Positions 12,647-20,668 of a stretch of DNA of 28,352 bases are shown here, in pieces. Position 1 is the stretch's first letter. The number at the start of each line of letters is the position of its first letter. A model generated the notes under the pieces. That model saw only the letters and a list, made by a program, of their open reading frames with translations, did not search any database and was not told the origin of the DNA. The translations under genes were made by a program, and so were the position numbers. Where the stretch lies: assembly GCA_903866425.1 (NCBI GenBank), contig CAIPNN010000067.1:1-28352 (forward strand), given 5' to 3'. Source of the stretch: an uncultured Actinomycetes bacterium (GTDB lineage: Bacteria; Actinomycetota; Thermoleophilia; Miltoncostaeales; Miltoncostaeaceae).

Positions 12647-14107
12647 GTGAAGAAAGCCCGGCTTGCCGGGACCGCCCTCGCCGCGCTTGTCGGCGTGGCA
12701 GCGGTCCCCGCGTTCGCAATGGCGCATGGATCGATGTCGAATCCACCGTCGCGCCTGCATGCATGTGCGTTCGCGCAGAAGGACAGTGCCGCCTGCGTTG
12801 CTGCGTTCAACGCCAATCCGCAGGCCATCTACGACTGGATGGAACTGAACATCGGCAGCGCCGCCGATCAGCATCAGACGCTGATCCCCGACGGCCAGTT
12901 GTGCAGCGTCGGGCGCAGCAAGTACGCCGCGTTCGACGTGGCACGCGCCTGGCCTGTCACCGACATCGCGCCGGGTGCTGATGGCAAGTACTCGTTCACC
13001 TGGACGTCGTCGGCGCCACACGCCACCAAGTACTACCGCCTGTACATCACCAAGCCCTCGTACGACGTGTCGCAGCCACTGAAATGGAGCGATCTGGAGC
13101 AGGTGTACGAATCCGGCGCACTGCCCGCGTCGGCCACCAACACCTTCAACGTGAGCCTGCCGGCCCGCACCGGCCGCCACGTCATCTACACGGTGTGGCA
13201 GCGGAGCGATTCGCCAGAGGCCTTCTACGCCTGCAACGACGTGCGCCAGGTGGCATCGGGCACCACGCCGGCCCCCGCGCCGACGCCCACCCCGGTGCCG
13301 ACGCCCACACCCACACCGACCCCGACACCAACCCCGGTGCCGACCCCGAATCCGACTCCGACTCCGCAACCCACGCCGCCGCCTGCCACAGGCGCAGGCC
13401 TGACGGTGACGCAGACCATGGCGTCCGACTGGGGCGAGGGCTACTGCAAGGACGTCCGTGTGGTCAACGGCAACGCGCAGGCGGTCACGTGGACCGTGCC
13501 GCTGCCCGTGGAGGGCATGGTGAGCTCGCTGTGGTCGGCCAAGGCCGCCAATGGCGCAACCACCGGCACCCTGCAGGTGAGCGGTGAGTCGTGGAACGCC
13601 ACGCTGGCAGGTGGCGCGTCCACCACGTTCGGCTACTGCGCCAACCGGAACAGCATGCCGACGCCGACGCCGGCCCCCACGCCAGCGCCGACGCCCGCAC
13701 CGAGCCCGGCGCCCGGTACGGCCCCGGCGGGGAACGCCACGCTCACCCGCAACATCACGTCTGACTGGTCCTCCGGGTTCTGCGCAGATGTGACCGTGCG
13801 CACCGCGTCGGCGTCGCCCATCACGTGGACGGGTTCGCTGGACCTGGGTGGCACCACCAGCAGCCTGTGGAACGGCATCGCCAGCGGCACGTCGGGCACC
13901 GTCAAGGTGACGGGTGCGGCGTGGAACCAGACCGTGTCGGCATCATCACCCACGACATTCGGCTACTGCGCCGAGCGCGCGGCAGGTGTGGCAGCGGTTA
14001 CCGCACCCACGGCGAAGGCCAAGGTGACGGTGAAGGCCAAGGCAAAGGCAAAGGCAAAGGGGAAGGTGTTGAAGCGGCCGCGGGCCATGGCGGCGCACCA
14101 CCACTAG
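12647..14107 (+). CDS. Secreted AA10 lytic polysaccharide monooxygenase with two CBM2-like modules
   Basis: Copper monooxygenase that would cleave cellulose or chitin chains outside the cell; 486 aa from GTG 12647, which follows GAGGAGG. A Sec signal peptide ends AFAMA, exposing H27 (HGSMSNPPSR) as the amino-terminal histidine of the copper brace. The second histidine is H125 in SSAPHATKYYRLYITK and the axial aromatic is in EAFYACNDV (F193 or Y194). PDGQLCSVG and GRHVIYTVWQ are further AA10 marks. A Pro-Thr linker (about 206-247) leads to a CBM2-like module (about 252-332, SDWGEGYC...FGYC), a second linker, and a second module (about 365-441, SDWSSGFC...FGYC), each with a likely Cys pair. The tail is Lys-Ala-rich (KAKAKAKAKGK) and ends in three His. 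The substrate is not certain, though HQTLIPDGQLC resembles cellulose-active members. Confidence 0.92.
   Translation: MKKARLAGTALAALVGVAAVPAFAMAHGSMSNPPSRLHACAFAQKDSAACVAAFNANPQAIYDWMELNIGSAADQHQTLIPDGQLCSVGRSKYAAFDVARAWPVTDIAPGADGKYSFTWTSSAPHATKYYRLYITKPSYDVSQPLKWSDLEQVYESGALPASATNTFNVSLPARTGRHVIYTVWQRSDSPEAFYACNDVRQVASGTTPAPAPTPTPVPTPTPTPTPTPTPVPTPNPTPTPQPTPPPATGAGLTVTQTMASDWGEGYCKDVRVVNGNAQAVTWTVPLPVEGMVSSLWSAKAANGATTGTLQVSGESWNATLAGGASTTFGYCANRNSMPTPTPAPTPAPTPAPSPAPGTAPAGNATLTRNITSDWSSGFCADVTVRTASASPITWTGSLDLGGTTSSLWNGIASGTSGTVKVTGAAWNQTVSASSPTTFGYCAERAAGVAAVTAPTAKAKVTVKAKAKAKAKGKVLKRPRAMAAHHH
13262..13384 (+). repeat. Pro-Thr linker repeat 1 in the LPMO gene
   Basis: About 40 codons of tandem PT, PTPVPT and PTPNPT units, encoded mainly by CCG/CCC and ACG/ACC triplets. 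They form the flexible linker between the AA10 domain and the first CBM2-like module. Such low-complexity DNA is prone to length change. Confidence 0.85.
13655..13720 (+). repeat. Pro-Thr-Ala linker repeat 2 in the LPMO gene
   Basis: About 22 codons of PTPAPTPAP units between the two CBM2-like modules. It is shorter and more Ala-rich than the first linker. Confidence 0.8.
14012..14062 (+). repeat. Hexanucleotide repeat encoding the Lys-Ala tail
   Basis: Tandem AAGGCN units (perfect AAGGCA copies near 14039-14056) encode alternating Lys-Ala near the C-terminus of the LPMO. The array is short, and slippage could extend or shorten it. Confidence 0.75.
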
Positions 14108-14121
14108 CCATCACCGGTGAC

Positions 14122-14153
14122 GGCGGCCACCCCGTGTGCGCGGGGTGGCCGCC
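14122..14153. terminator. Strong hairpin between the LPMO gene and terC
   Basis: A perfect 13-bp GC stem (14122-14134 with 14141-14153) closes a 6-base TGTGCG loop, 14 bases after the LPMO stop. No T-run follows, so it may be a Rho-type or processing end rather than a classical intrinsic terminator. Confidence 0.6.
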
Positions 14154-14198
14154 CGAACCCCGGGCACCGCGCGACGCAATAGTTCACACTCACCGCCG

Positions 14199-15131
14199 AT
14201 GAATGTTCCTCTCTGGGTCTGGGTCGCACTCGTTGCCGGCACCATCCTCGTCATCGCCCTCGATCTGCTGGTGATCTCCAAGCCGGATCGCGAGATGCGC
14301 ATGCGCACCGCGGTCATCTGGACCACCTTCTGGCTGGCCGCTGGCATTGGATTTGGATTCCTCATCGCCGCCGGATGGGGATCGCGCTACGCCGGGGAGT
14401 ACTGGTCGGGCTTCCTGCTCGAGTACTCGCTCTCGATGGACAACGTGTTCGTTTTCATCGTGCTGTTCGGATTCTTCGCCACCCCCGCCGCCGCGCGACT
14501 GCGCGTGCTCACCGTGGGAATCCTGCTGGCCCTTGCACTGCGCCTGGTGGCCATTCTGGTTGGCGGTGTCCTGATCACCCGCGCCTCATGGGTGCTCTAC
14601 CTCTTCGGGGCGTTCCTGCTGTGGACGGCCTGGCGCCTCATCGCGCACGCCGATGACCCCGCCGATCCGGAGCACTCGAAGGTGCTCAAGTTCCTGAAGC
14701 GGCACCTGCCGCTCACAGGCACGTATGAGGGCGCCCACTACATGGTGAGCAGGGGCGGCAAGCGCATGATCACCACACTCGGCCTGGTGCTCATCATGCT
14801 GGCCGGAACCGACCTGGTGTTCGCCCTCGATTCGATTCCCGCCGCCTTCGGCGTGACCAAAGAGCCCTTCATCGTGTTTGCCGTCAACGCATTCGCGCTC
14901 CTGGGCCTGCGGTCGCTGTACTTCGTGCTGGAGGGCATGGTGGAGCGCTTCAAGTACCTCTCCTACGGACTCGCCATCGTGCTGGCCTTCGTCGGCATCA
15001 AGATGCTGGTGAAGGACGTATGGCACCCGGCCGCATGGATGTCGCTGTCGTTCATCGCCCTGGTGCTCATCGGCAGCATCGCGGTCAGCTGGTGGTCCAC
15101 GCGCCCCGGGCGCGACCTGCCGAGCGGCTGA
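14199..15131 (+). CDS. TerC-family integral membrane protein (Alx-like)
   Basis: This 310-aa membrane protein has about eight or nine hydrophobic helices. It carries the two TerC-family acidic motifs: EYSLSMDNVFVF (about residues 80-91) and DLVFALDSIPA (about 206-216), followed by FAVNAFALLGLRSLYF. TerC/Alx proteins are linked to manganese export and to metal loading of exported proteins, and were named for tellurite resistance; the family resemblance supports metal transport but not a specific ion. The ATG at 14199 is preferred over the in-frame 14136, which would add a non-hydrophobic piece lying across the upstream hairpin. No manganese riboswitch of the yybP-ykoY type was recognised in the 91-base leader. 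Confidence 0.92.
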   Translation: MNVPLWVWVALVAGTILVIALDLLVISKPDREMRMRTAVIWTTFWLAAGIGFGFLIAAGWGSRYAGEYWSGFLLEYSLSMDNVFVFIVLFGFFATPAAARLRVLTVGILLALALRLVAILVGGVLITRASWVLYLFGAFLLWTAWRLIAHADDPADPEHSKVLKFLKRHLPLTGTYEGAHYMVSRGGKRMITTLGLVLIMLAGTDLVFALDSIPAAFGVTKEPFIVFAVNAFALLGLRSLYFVLEGMVERFKYLSYGLAIVLAFVGIKMLVKDVWHPAAWMSLSFIALVLIGSIAVSWWSTRPGRDLPSG

Positions 15132-15176
15132 CAGAGGTCCCGGCCTCAGCCGGTTGACGCGGGCGGGGAACGCCGC

Positions 15177-15191
15177 GGGGATACCATCCCC
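15177..15191 (+). promoter_or_regulatory. Hairpin and -10-like box before ccdA
   Basis: GGGGAT (15177-15182) pairs with ATCCCC (15186-15191). TACCAT (15182-15187) in the same place fits TANNNT and ends 9 bases before GTG 15197, which has no clear ribosome site. Either reading is possible. A TTGACG at 15154 is 22 bases away, too far for a normal -35. Confidence 0.28.
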
Positions 15192-15196
15192 TGCCG

Positions 15197-15913
15197 GTGA
15201 ACCAGTTATCGCTCATCTCATTCCCCATCGCGTTCGCGGCGGGATTCGTCTCGTTCGCATCGCCATGCGTGCTGGCGCTGGTACCGGGCTATCTGTCGTT
15301 CATCTCGGGAGTCCCGACCGATCAGGTGGAGGCCCGGTGGAAGAGCGTCATCCGCCCGACGCTGGCGTTCATCCTGGGCTTCTCGATCATGTTCGCCATC
15401 TTCGGGGCGAGCGCGGGGCTGCTCGGCCGATCACTCGCCCGTGATCGCGACACGCTCAACCTGGTCGCGGGAAGCATCCTCATCGTCATGGGCATTGCCA
15501 TGCTCGTACTGCCCCGTCTGGGATGGATGCAGGGCGACCGTCGCATGCGCATGAGCAAACGCCCCGAGACGCTGGTGGGCGCCGGACTGGTGGGCGCCGC
15601 CTTCGCGGCCGGATGGACACCGTGCATCGGACCCATCCTCGGCAGCATCCTCACCTACGCAGCACCCACCGGGTCGCCGCTTGCAGGTGCGGCCCTGTTG
15701 TTCGTGTATTCACTGGGGCTGGGCATCCCGTTCCTGCTCGCGGGCATGTTCCTCACACAGACGCTGTCGGCATCGCGGTGGATCCGCGACCACTGGAACA
15801 TGGTCAATGCAATCGGCGCCGCGCTGATGATCTTTCTCGGCGTGCTCGTGGCAACCGGCAATCTGGAGCGCATCGCGCAGCAGCTGTCAGGAATAGGCTT
15901 CGCAGGGCTCTAG
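15197..15913 (+). CDS. ccdA: CcdA-type thiol-disulfide transporter (cytochrome c biogenesis)
   Basis: This 238-aa membrane protein has six predicted membrane helices and the paired CcdA/DsbD motifs. FASPCVLALVPGYLSF in helix 1 and GWTPCIGPILG in helix 4 each hold one of the two redox Cys. It passes electrons from cytosolic thioredoxin to thiol proteins outside the membrane, usually for cytochrome c maturation or oxidative-damage repair. No other cytochrome c biogenesis gene (resB, resC, thioredoxin-like) is in the window. The start is GTG 15197. It ends 7 bases before the 2-epimerase gene, so the two may share a transcript although their functions look unrelated. Confidence 0.93.
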   Translation: MNQLSLISFPIAFAAGFVSFASPCVLALVPGYLSFISGVPTDQVEARWKSVIRPTLAFILGFSIMFAIFGASAGLLGRSLARDRDTLNLVAGSILIVMGIAMLVLPRLGWMQGDRRMRMSKRPETLVGAGLVGAAFAAGWTPCIGPILGSILTYAAPTGSPLAGAALLFVYSLGLGIPFLLAGMFLTQTLSASRWIRDHWNMVNAIGAALMIFLGVLVATGNLERIAQQLSGIGFAGL

Positions 15914-15920
15914 GAGGATC

Positions 15921-16993
15921 ATGCGCATCGTGTCACTGGTCGGGAACCGACCCCAGTTCGTCAAGGCCGCACCCCTCTGCCAGGCGCTCCGTGCGCAGGG
16001 CGAGGAAATCCTCGTGCATTCGGGCCAGCACTACGACCCCGATCTGGCCGATCTCTTCTTCGACGAGCTGGGCATCCCGGCACCCGACCACGCGCTGGCG
16101 GTGGGACCGGGCAGCCCCCTGCACCAGCTCACCATCATGATGGAGCGCCTCGAGCCGGTGCTCGCCGACGAGAAGCCCGATGCCCTGCTGGTGTATGGCG
16201 ACACCACCACCACGCTCGCCGGCGCGCTCACCGCGGCCAAGATGGGCGTACCGCTGGCGCATGTGGAGGCGGGCCTGCGTTCATTCGACAAGCGCATGCC
16301 CGAGGAGCAGAACCGGGTGGTCACCGACCACCTGAGCGACGTGCTGCTGTGCCCCACCCAGCAGGCAGTGGACAACCTCGCTGCGGAGGGCATCACCAGG
16401 GCGTGCACCTTGTGGGCGACGTGATGTACGACGCCAGCCGCATGTTCGCCGCGCTGGCCGCAGGCGAGCCGGGCCCCGAAGCCCGCGGCCTTGTGCCCGG
16501 TGAGTACCTGCTGGTGACCATCCACCGTGCGGCGGCCACCGATACCCCCGAGGCGCTCGACGAGATGGTGGATGTGCTCACGTCACTGGAGCGCCCGGCC
16601 ATCTTCCCGGTGCACCCGCGCACGAAGGCCAAGCTGGAGGCCGGCAACCGCTGGGATGAGCTGCAGAACGTGCCGGGGCTCATCATGGCGCCACCCGCCG
16701 GGTACCTCGACTTCACCTGCCTGCTGATGAAGGCGGGCGCAGTGGTGACCGACTCGGGTGGCGTGCAGAAGGAGGCCTACTTCCACGGCATCCCGTGCGT
16801 CACCCTGCGCGACACCACCGAGTGGGTGGAGACTGTCGAGGGTGGCTTCAACCGCCTCACCGGCATGGATGCCGCGAAGGTACGCGGGGCACTTGCCGAT
16901 CTCTCCATGCCCGCCGAGCGGCCGCAGTACTACGGCGACGGGCACGCGGCCGACGCCATCGCGCGCGCCGTGGTTGCCGAGTTCGGCGACTAG
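15921..16993 (+). CDS. wecB: UDP-N-acetylglucosamine-type 2-epimerase (WecB/WbpI-like), frameshifted
   Basis: Non-hydrolysing UDP-sugar 2-epimerase of about 357 aa, split over two frames. The first part (15921 to the stop at 16424) carries GNRPQFVKAAP, HSGQHYD, VYGDTTTTLAGA and HVEAGLRSFDKRMPEEQNR. The second part continues in another frame from about 16400 with GVHLVGDVMYD, TIHRAA, VHPRTK and SGGVQKEAYFHG. Together they cover the whole family without loss. One base appears to be missing at 16398-16399, between EGIT and GVHLVGD. No slippery heptamer is present, so a sequence error or a fresh mutation is more likely than programmed shifting. TAGGAGG precedes the ATG. Given the wbpA-, wbpB- and wbpD-like genes downstream, the substrate may be UDP-GlcNAc(3NAc)A (WbpI role) rather than UDP-GlcNAc. 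Confidence 0.85.
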
Positions 16994-17583
16994 GGCAGGT
17001 CGAAGGGCGACGGGCCGTCGTCGGGCAGGGCGGCCCGCGGCAGCTCAAAGCACTCGCTGGTGCCCATGCGCACGAGCAGTGCATTGGGGCGGATCATGAG
17101 GAACAGTCGCGAGCCCCGGTCTGTCTCCGCCTGCTCCCACCGCCGGGCCTCCATGCGGTCGATGAGCCCAAGACCAAGGCCGGCACCGGCCAGAAGGGCC
17201 GCTGTGCCGCCGATGCCACTCACGAAGGTGTCGAACACCAGCAGGATGACGGCGGCAAACACGAAGATGACGCTCGCACGGGTGTGCCGCTCAAGGGCGT
17301 CGGCGGGTGTCTCGTGCACCATCGCCCGTGGGCTCTTGATGGTCGCGAGCGCATGCGCCAGCCGGCGGCGGCTGGTGATGCCCCCGAGCACGAGGCCCAT
17401 CGTCAGCGAGAGAACGAAGAAAATCCCCGCAGCAGCAGGTGAAACGGGTCCATCGATGAGCCACAGGACGGTCCAGTAACAGGCCGATGCGAGGCCCAGC
17501 GCCATGAGTGCCTGGCCACGCCAGCGAACCTCATTCGCAGCGCGCACGATGCGCGGCAGCCCTGCGAGTGCGGTATCGGCCAA
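16990..17583 (-). CDS. Membrane protein of unknown function
   Basis: I do not recognise this protein. With the TTG at 17583, which has GGAGG 6 bases upstream, it has 197 residues; an ATG at 17646 would add 21 basic residues and run through the likely promoter. Four hydrophobic segments are visible as two hairpin pairs (from the TTG start, about 25-43, 49-66, 102-120 and 124-137). They are separated by a basic/polar loop (TSRRRLAHALATIKSP), and a soluble C-terminal part of about 55 residues begins RMEARRWEQAE and includes a strand-like stretch SRLFLMIRPNALLVRM. The stop overlaps the epimerase stop on the other strand. Its place between polysaccharide genes may be coincidental. Confidence 0.7.
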   Translation of the reverse strand: MADTALAGLPRIVRAANEVRWRGQALMALGLASACYWTVLWLIDGPVSPAAAGIFFVLSLTMGLVLGGITSRRRLAHALATIKSPRAMVHETPADALERHTRASVIFVFAAVILLVFDTFVSGIGGTAALLAGAGLGLGLIDRMEARRWEQAETDRGSRLFLMIRPNALLVRMGTSECFELPRAALPDDGPSPFDLP

Positions 17584-17613
17584 TCCAGTCCTCCGTCGTC
17601 CCGTCCGGATGGC

Positions 17614-17620
17614 TACGATA
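17614..17620. promoter_or_regulatory. Overlapping divergent -10 boxes (wbpA / membrane protein)
   Basis: TACGATA reads TACGAT on plus and TATCGT on minus, and both fit TANNNT. The plus box would give wbpA a leader of about 40 bases. The minus box would give the membrane protein gene a leader of about 25 bases containing its GGAGG site. Only one direction could be used at a time. Confidence 0.35.
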
Positions 17621-17664
17621 CCGCGGCTGTCCATGCGGAATGACAACTGCCAGAGCGGTCCCTC

Positions 17665-18945
17665 GTGACCGCCCCCGCGCCGCGCGTCGGCGTTATCGGC
17701 CTCGGCTACGTCGGGCTGCCGCTTGCCGTGGTCTTTGCGGAAGCGGGAGTCCCCGTCCTGGGTCTCGATTCGTCAACCCCGCGTGTTGCGCAGGTGAACA
17801 GCGGCGAGTCGTACATCGAGGATGTGCCCTCCACGCGGCTTGCACCGCTTGTGGAGCAGGGCCTCATTCAGGCCACCACATCGTGGGATGGCATGGGCGA
17901 CGTGGAGGCGGTCATCATCTGCCTGCCCACGCCGCTCGATGAGCACCGCGAGCCCGACCTCTCCGCGGTGCTGGGGGCGACCGAGACGCTCGCAGGCCAC
18001 CTGAAGAAGGGCCAGCTGGTGGTGCTTGAGAGCACCACCTACCCCGGCACCACCCGCGAGGAGCTCGCACCGCTGCTTGAGGCCTCAGGCCTCAGGGCAG
18101 GCGAGGACTTCTCCCTGGCCTTCTCACCTGAGCGCGTTGACCCGGGCCGCGAGGACTGGACCACCCGCAGCACCCCCAAGGTGGTGGGCGGCCTCACGCC
18201 GGCCTGCACCCAGAAGGTGCTTGACGTGTACGGCTTGGCATTCGACTCGCTGGTGCCGGTCTCGTCACCCGAAGTGGCCGAGATGACCAAGATCCTCGAG
18301 AACGTCTTTCGCAGCGTCAACATCGCGCTGGTCAACGAGACCGCCATGCTGTGCGACCGCATGGGCGTCGACGTGTGGGAGGTCATCGACGCCGCGGCCA
18401 CCAAGCCCTTCGGCTACATGGCGTTCCGTCCCGGCCCCGGCCTGGGCGGTCACTGCATCCCGATTGACCCCTTCTACCTCACGTGGAAGGCCCGCGAGTT
18501 CGACTTCCACACCGAGTTCATCGAGCTCGCCGGCAAGATCAACTCGCAGATGCCGTACTTCTGCGTGGCCAAGCTGGCGCGGGCGCTCAACGACCGCGGC
18601 AAGGCCGTGAAGGACGCCAAGATCCTGGTGATCGGCGTGGCGTACAAGGCCGACGTCAATGACATGCGCGAGAGCCCGGCGCTCAAGGTGATCAGCCTGC
18701 TCAAGGAGCGCGGCGCCGACGTGAGCTACCACGACCCCCACGTGCCCGAGCTGGAGGCCGGCCACGGCCTTGCCGAGCCCATGACGGGCGTGCCGCTGAA
18801 CGACGCCACGCTGGCTGCCGCCGACTGCGTGGCCGTGGTCACCGCCCACTCAGGCATTGACTGGGTGGATGTGGCGGCGAAGACCGATCTGGTTGTGGAT
18901 TTCCGGAACGCGGTTCCGCGAGAGGAGAACGTGTGGCCCCTCTGA
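17665..18945 (+). CDS. wbpA: UDP-N-acetylglucosamine 6-dehydrogenase (WbpA-like)
   Basis: NAD-dependent nucleotide-sugar dehydrogenase of 426 aa that oxidises C6 of a UDP-HexNAc to the uronic acid. The N-terminal Rossmann motif is VGVIGLGYVGLPLA. Then come CLPTPLDEHREPDLS, ESTTYPGTT, and FSPERVDPG. The catalytic Cys is in GGHCIPIDPFYL, and the C-terminal UDP-binding part has GVAYKADVNDMRESPA. The ESTTYPGTT/FSPERVDPG form is closer to WbpA than to plain UDP-glucose dehydrogenase. The gene starts at GTG 17665 and overlaps the next gene by 13 bases. Followed by wbpB- and wbpD-like genes, it fits the start of UDP-2,3-diacetamido-2,3-dideoxy-uronic acid synthesis. Confidence 0.93.
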   Translation: MTAPAPRVGVIGLGYVGLPLAVVFAEAGVPVLGLDSSTPRVAQVNSGESYIEDVPSTRLAPLVEQGLIQATTSWDGMGDVEAVIICLPTPLDEHREPDLSAVLGATETLAGHLKKGQLVVLESTTYPGTTREELAPLLEASGLRAGEDFSLAFSPERVDPGREDWTTRSTPKVVGGLTPACTQKVLDVYGLAFDSLVPVSSPEVAEMTKILENVFRSVNIALVNETAMLCDRMGVDVWEVIDAAATKPFGYMAFRPGPGLGGHCIPIDPFYLTWKAREFDFHTEFIELAGKINSQMPYFCVAKLARALNDRGKAVKDAKILVIGVAYKADVNDMRESPALKVISLLKERGADVSYHDPHVPELEAGHGLAEPMTGVPLNDATLAAADCVAVVTAHSGIDWVDVAAKTDLVVDFRNAVPREENVWPL

Positions 18946-19970
18946 CCGAGGACCGTCCGGTGAATGTGGCCGTGGTGGGGATGTCGTACTGGGGCCCCAA
19001 CCTGGCCCGCAACTTCGACCGCATCGAGGGGTCCCACCTCCGCTTCGCCTGCGACCTCGATGAGGGGCTGCTCGATCGCCACCGGTCGGCATTCCCACTT
19101 ACCAAGTTCACCACGAGCCTCGACGAGGTGCTGGCCGACCCCGAGACCGACGCGGTGGTCATTGCCACCCCGGTGCCCACGCACGCGCGTCTGGCCCTCG
19201 CCGCGATCGCGGCCGGCAAGCACGTGTTCGTCGAGAAGCCGCTCGCGCTCACCACCGGCGACGCGCGCGCGGTGGCCGAGGCCGCCGAGGCCGCGGGCGT
19301 CACTTGCATGGTCGACCACCTGCTGGTGCTGCACCCCGCAGTGACGAAGGTGAAGGAGTTGGTGGACACCGGGCACCTTGGCGACGTGCACTACCTGTAC
19401 GGCAACCGCCTCAACCTGGGCATCGTGCGCAAGGACGAGAACGCCCTGTGGAGTCTTGGGCCCCACGACATCAGCGTGATGCTGCACATCGTGGGCGAGC
19501 CGGCCGTTGAGGTGTCCGCAACCGGTGCGAGCTACCTGCAGGAGGGCGTGGAAGACGTCGTGTTCGGTCGCATCCTGTTTGCCAGCGGCACGATTGGCCA
19601 CCTGCACCTGTCGTGGCTCGACCCGCACAAGATGCGCCGCATGACCGTCATCGGATCCGACCGCATGGTGGTGTTTGACGACATGGAGAGCGAGCGCAAG
19701 ATCACCGTGTACGACAAGGGTCCCGTGCCGCGCACCGGGGACTACGGCGAGTACATCCAGGTGCGCTCGGGCGACATCTTCAGCCCCAAGATCGACGGCG
19801 CCGAGCCCCTCAAGCTCGTGTGCCAGCATTTCCTTGACTGCATCCGGTCGGGAGAGGCCCCCATCGCCGACGGCTGGGCGGGTCTCGCCACAGTCGAGGT
19901 GCTGGAGGCAATGGACAAGTCACTGGCCGAGAATGGCCGACCCGTCACCCTGGAAGGGGCATCCGCATGA
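18933..19970 (+). CDS. wbpB: Gfo/Idh/MocA-family nucleotide-sugar 3-dehydrogenase (WbpB-like)
   Basis: This 345-aa NAD(P)-dependent sugar oxidoreductase would oxidise C3 of the UDP-N-acetyl-uronic acid made by WbpA, preparing it for transamination. VAVVGMSYWGPNLARNF is the nucleotide-binding start. FVEKPLA contains the family EKP motif with its Lys, and WSLGPHDISVMLHIVG supplies the usual Asp/His. GTG 18933 is chosen because AGGAG lies just upstream, inside the end of wbpA (13-base overlap); GTG 18960 is an alternative. The stop overlaps wbpD by 4 bases. WbpB is inferred mainly from gene order, since the family is broad. Confidence 0.87.
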   Translation: MAPLTEDRPVNVAVVGMSYWGPNLARNFDRIEGSHLRFACDLDEGLLDRHRSAFPLTKFTTSLDEVLADPETDAVVIATPVPTHARLALAAIAAGKHVFVEKPLALTTGDARAVAEAAEAAGVTCMVDHLLVLHPAVTKVKELVDTGHLGDVHYLYGNRLNLGIVRKDENALWSLGPHDISVMLHIVGEPAVEVSATGASYLQEGVEDVVFGRILFASGTIGHLHLSWLDPHKMRRMTVIGSDRMVVFDDMESERKITVYDKGPVPRTGDYGEYIQVRSGDIFSPKIDGAEPLKLVCQHFLDCIRSGEAPIADGWAGLATVEVLEAMDKSLAENGRPVTLEGASA

Positions 19971-20662
19971 GCCGTGAGAACCTGGTGCTCGGCGAGGGCG
20001 TGACCCTGCCCGACGACGTCGAGGTGGGGGCCAACGTGGTGATCCACGACGGCACCGTCATCGGCGCCGGCTGCGTGATTCAGGACAACGTGGTGCTGGG
20101 CAAGCAGCCCAAGCTCGCCCGCAAGTCCACCAGCAAGCGGGCACCGCTCTCGCCGCTGGTCATCGGGTCGGGCGTGTCGATCTGCTCAGGCGCGGTCATT
20201 TTCGCGGGCAGCAGCATCGGCGACAACACGGTCATCGGCGATCAGGCCTTCGTGCGCGAGAACGTCCAGATCGGCGACGACTGCGGCATCGGCCGTTCGG
20301 TGTGCGTGGAGAACCAGACCACCATCGGCAACCGCTGCAACATCCAGAGCAACTCGTACATCACCCGTCTCTGCATCCTTGAGGACGACGTGTTCATCGC
20401 CCCGTGCGTGACCACGACCAACGACAACTTCATGGGTCGCACCGAGGGCCGTCATGACCTGCTGAAGGGCGCCACCATCCGCAGGGCCGCCCGCATCGGC
20501 GGCGGCGTGGTCATCCTGCCGGGCATCGAGATCGGCGAGGAGGCCTTTGTGGCCGCCGGCGCCCTGGTGACCAAGGACATCCCGGCCGGCAAGCTGGTGG
20601 CAGGCCTGCCCGCACGCGTGTGGCGCGACGTACCTGAGGAAGAGCTGCTCGAAAACCAGTAG
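19967..20662 (+). CDS. wbpD: Left-handed beta-helix acyltransferase (WbpD-like N-acetyltransferase)
   Basis: This 231-aa protein is largely hexapeptide repeats ([LIV]-G-x-x-x-x), such as VIGAGCVIQDNVVLG, SIGDNTVIGDQAFV and QIGDDCGIGRSVCV, forming a left-handed beta-helix. A loop segment (VTTTNDNFMGRTEGRHDLLK) interrupts the helix and probably carries catalytic residues, and KLVAGLPARVWR closes it. WbpD acetylates the 3-amino group of the uronic acid, giving the 2,3-diacetamido sugar. The start overlaps the wbpB stop (ATGA), so the two are translationally coupled. The aminotransferase that would make its substrate (WbpE) is not adjacent. O- or N-acetylation of another sugar is possible. Confidence 0.88.
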   Translation: MSRENLVLGEGVTLPDDVEVGANVVIHDGTVIGAGCVIQDNVVLGKQPKLARKSTSKRAPLSPLVIGSGVSICSGAVIFAGSSIGDNTVIGDQAFVRENVQIGDDCGIGRSVCVENQTTIGNRCNIQSNSYITRLCILEDDVFIAPCVTTTNDNFMGRTEGRHDLLKGATIRRAARIGGGVVILPGIEIGEEAFVAAGALVTKDIPAGKLVAGLPARVWRDVPEEELLENQ

Positions 20663-20668
20663 CCGAAG

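Noticed and set aside
13262..13384. Tandem repeat array as a CRISPR or mobile-element mark
   Set aside because: The repeats are in-frame Pro-Thr codons of a protein linker, without spacers or flanking cas or transposase genes.
14108..14198. Manganese riboswitch (yybP-ykoY) before the TerC gene
   Set aside because: The leader is short and filled by a 13-bp terminator-like hairpin; the conserved riboswitch loops are not seen.
15154..15187. TTGACG and TACCAT as a full promoter before ccdA
   Set aside because: The spacing is 22 bases, too long for a standard -35/-10 pair.
16392..16410. Programmed -1 frameshifting in the 2-epimerase
   Set aside because: No X XXY YYZ slippery heptamer or following stem is visible at the switch point.
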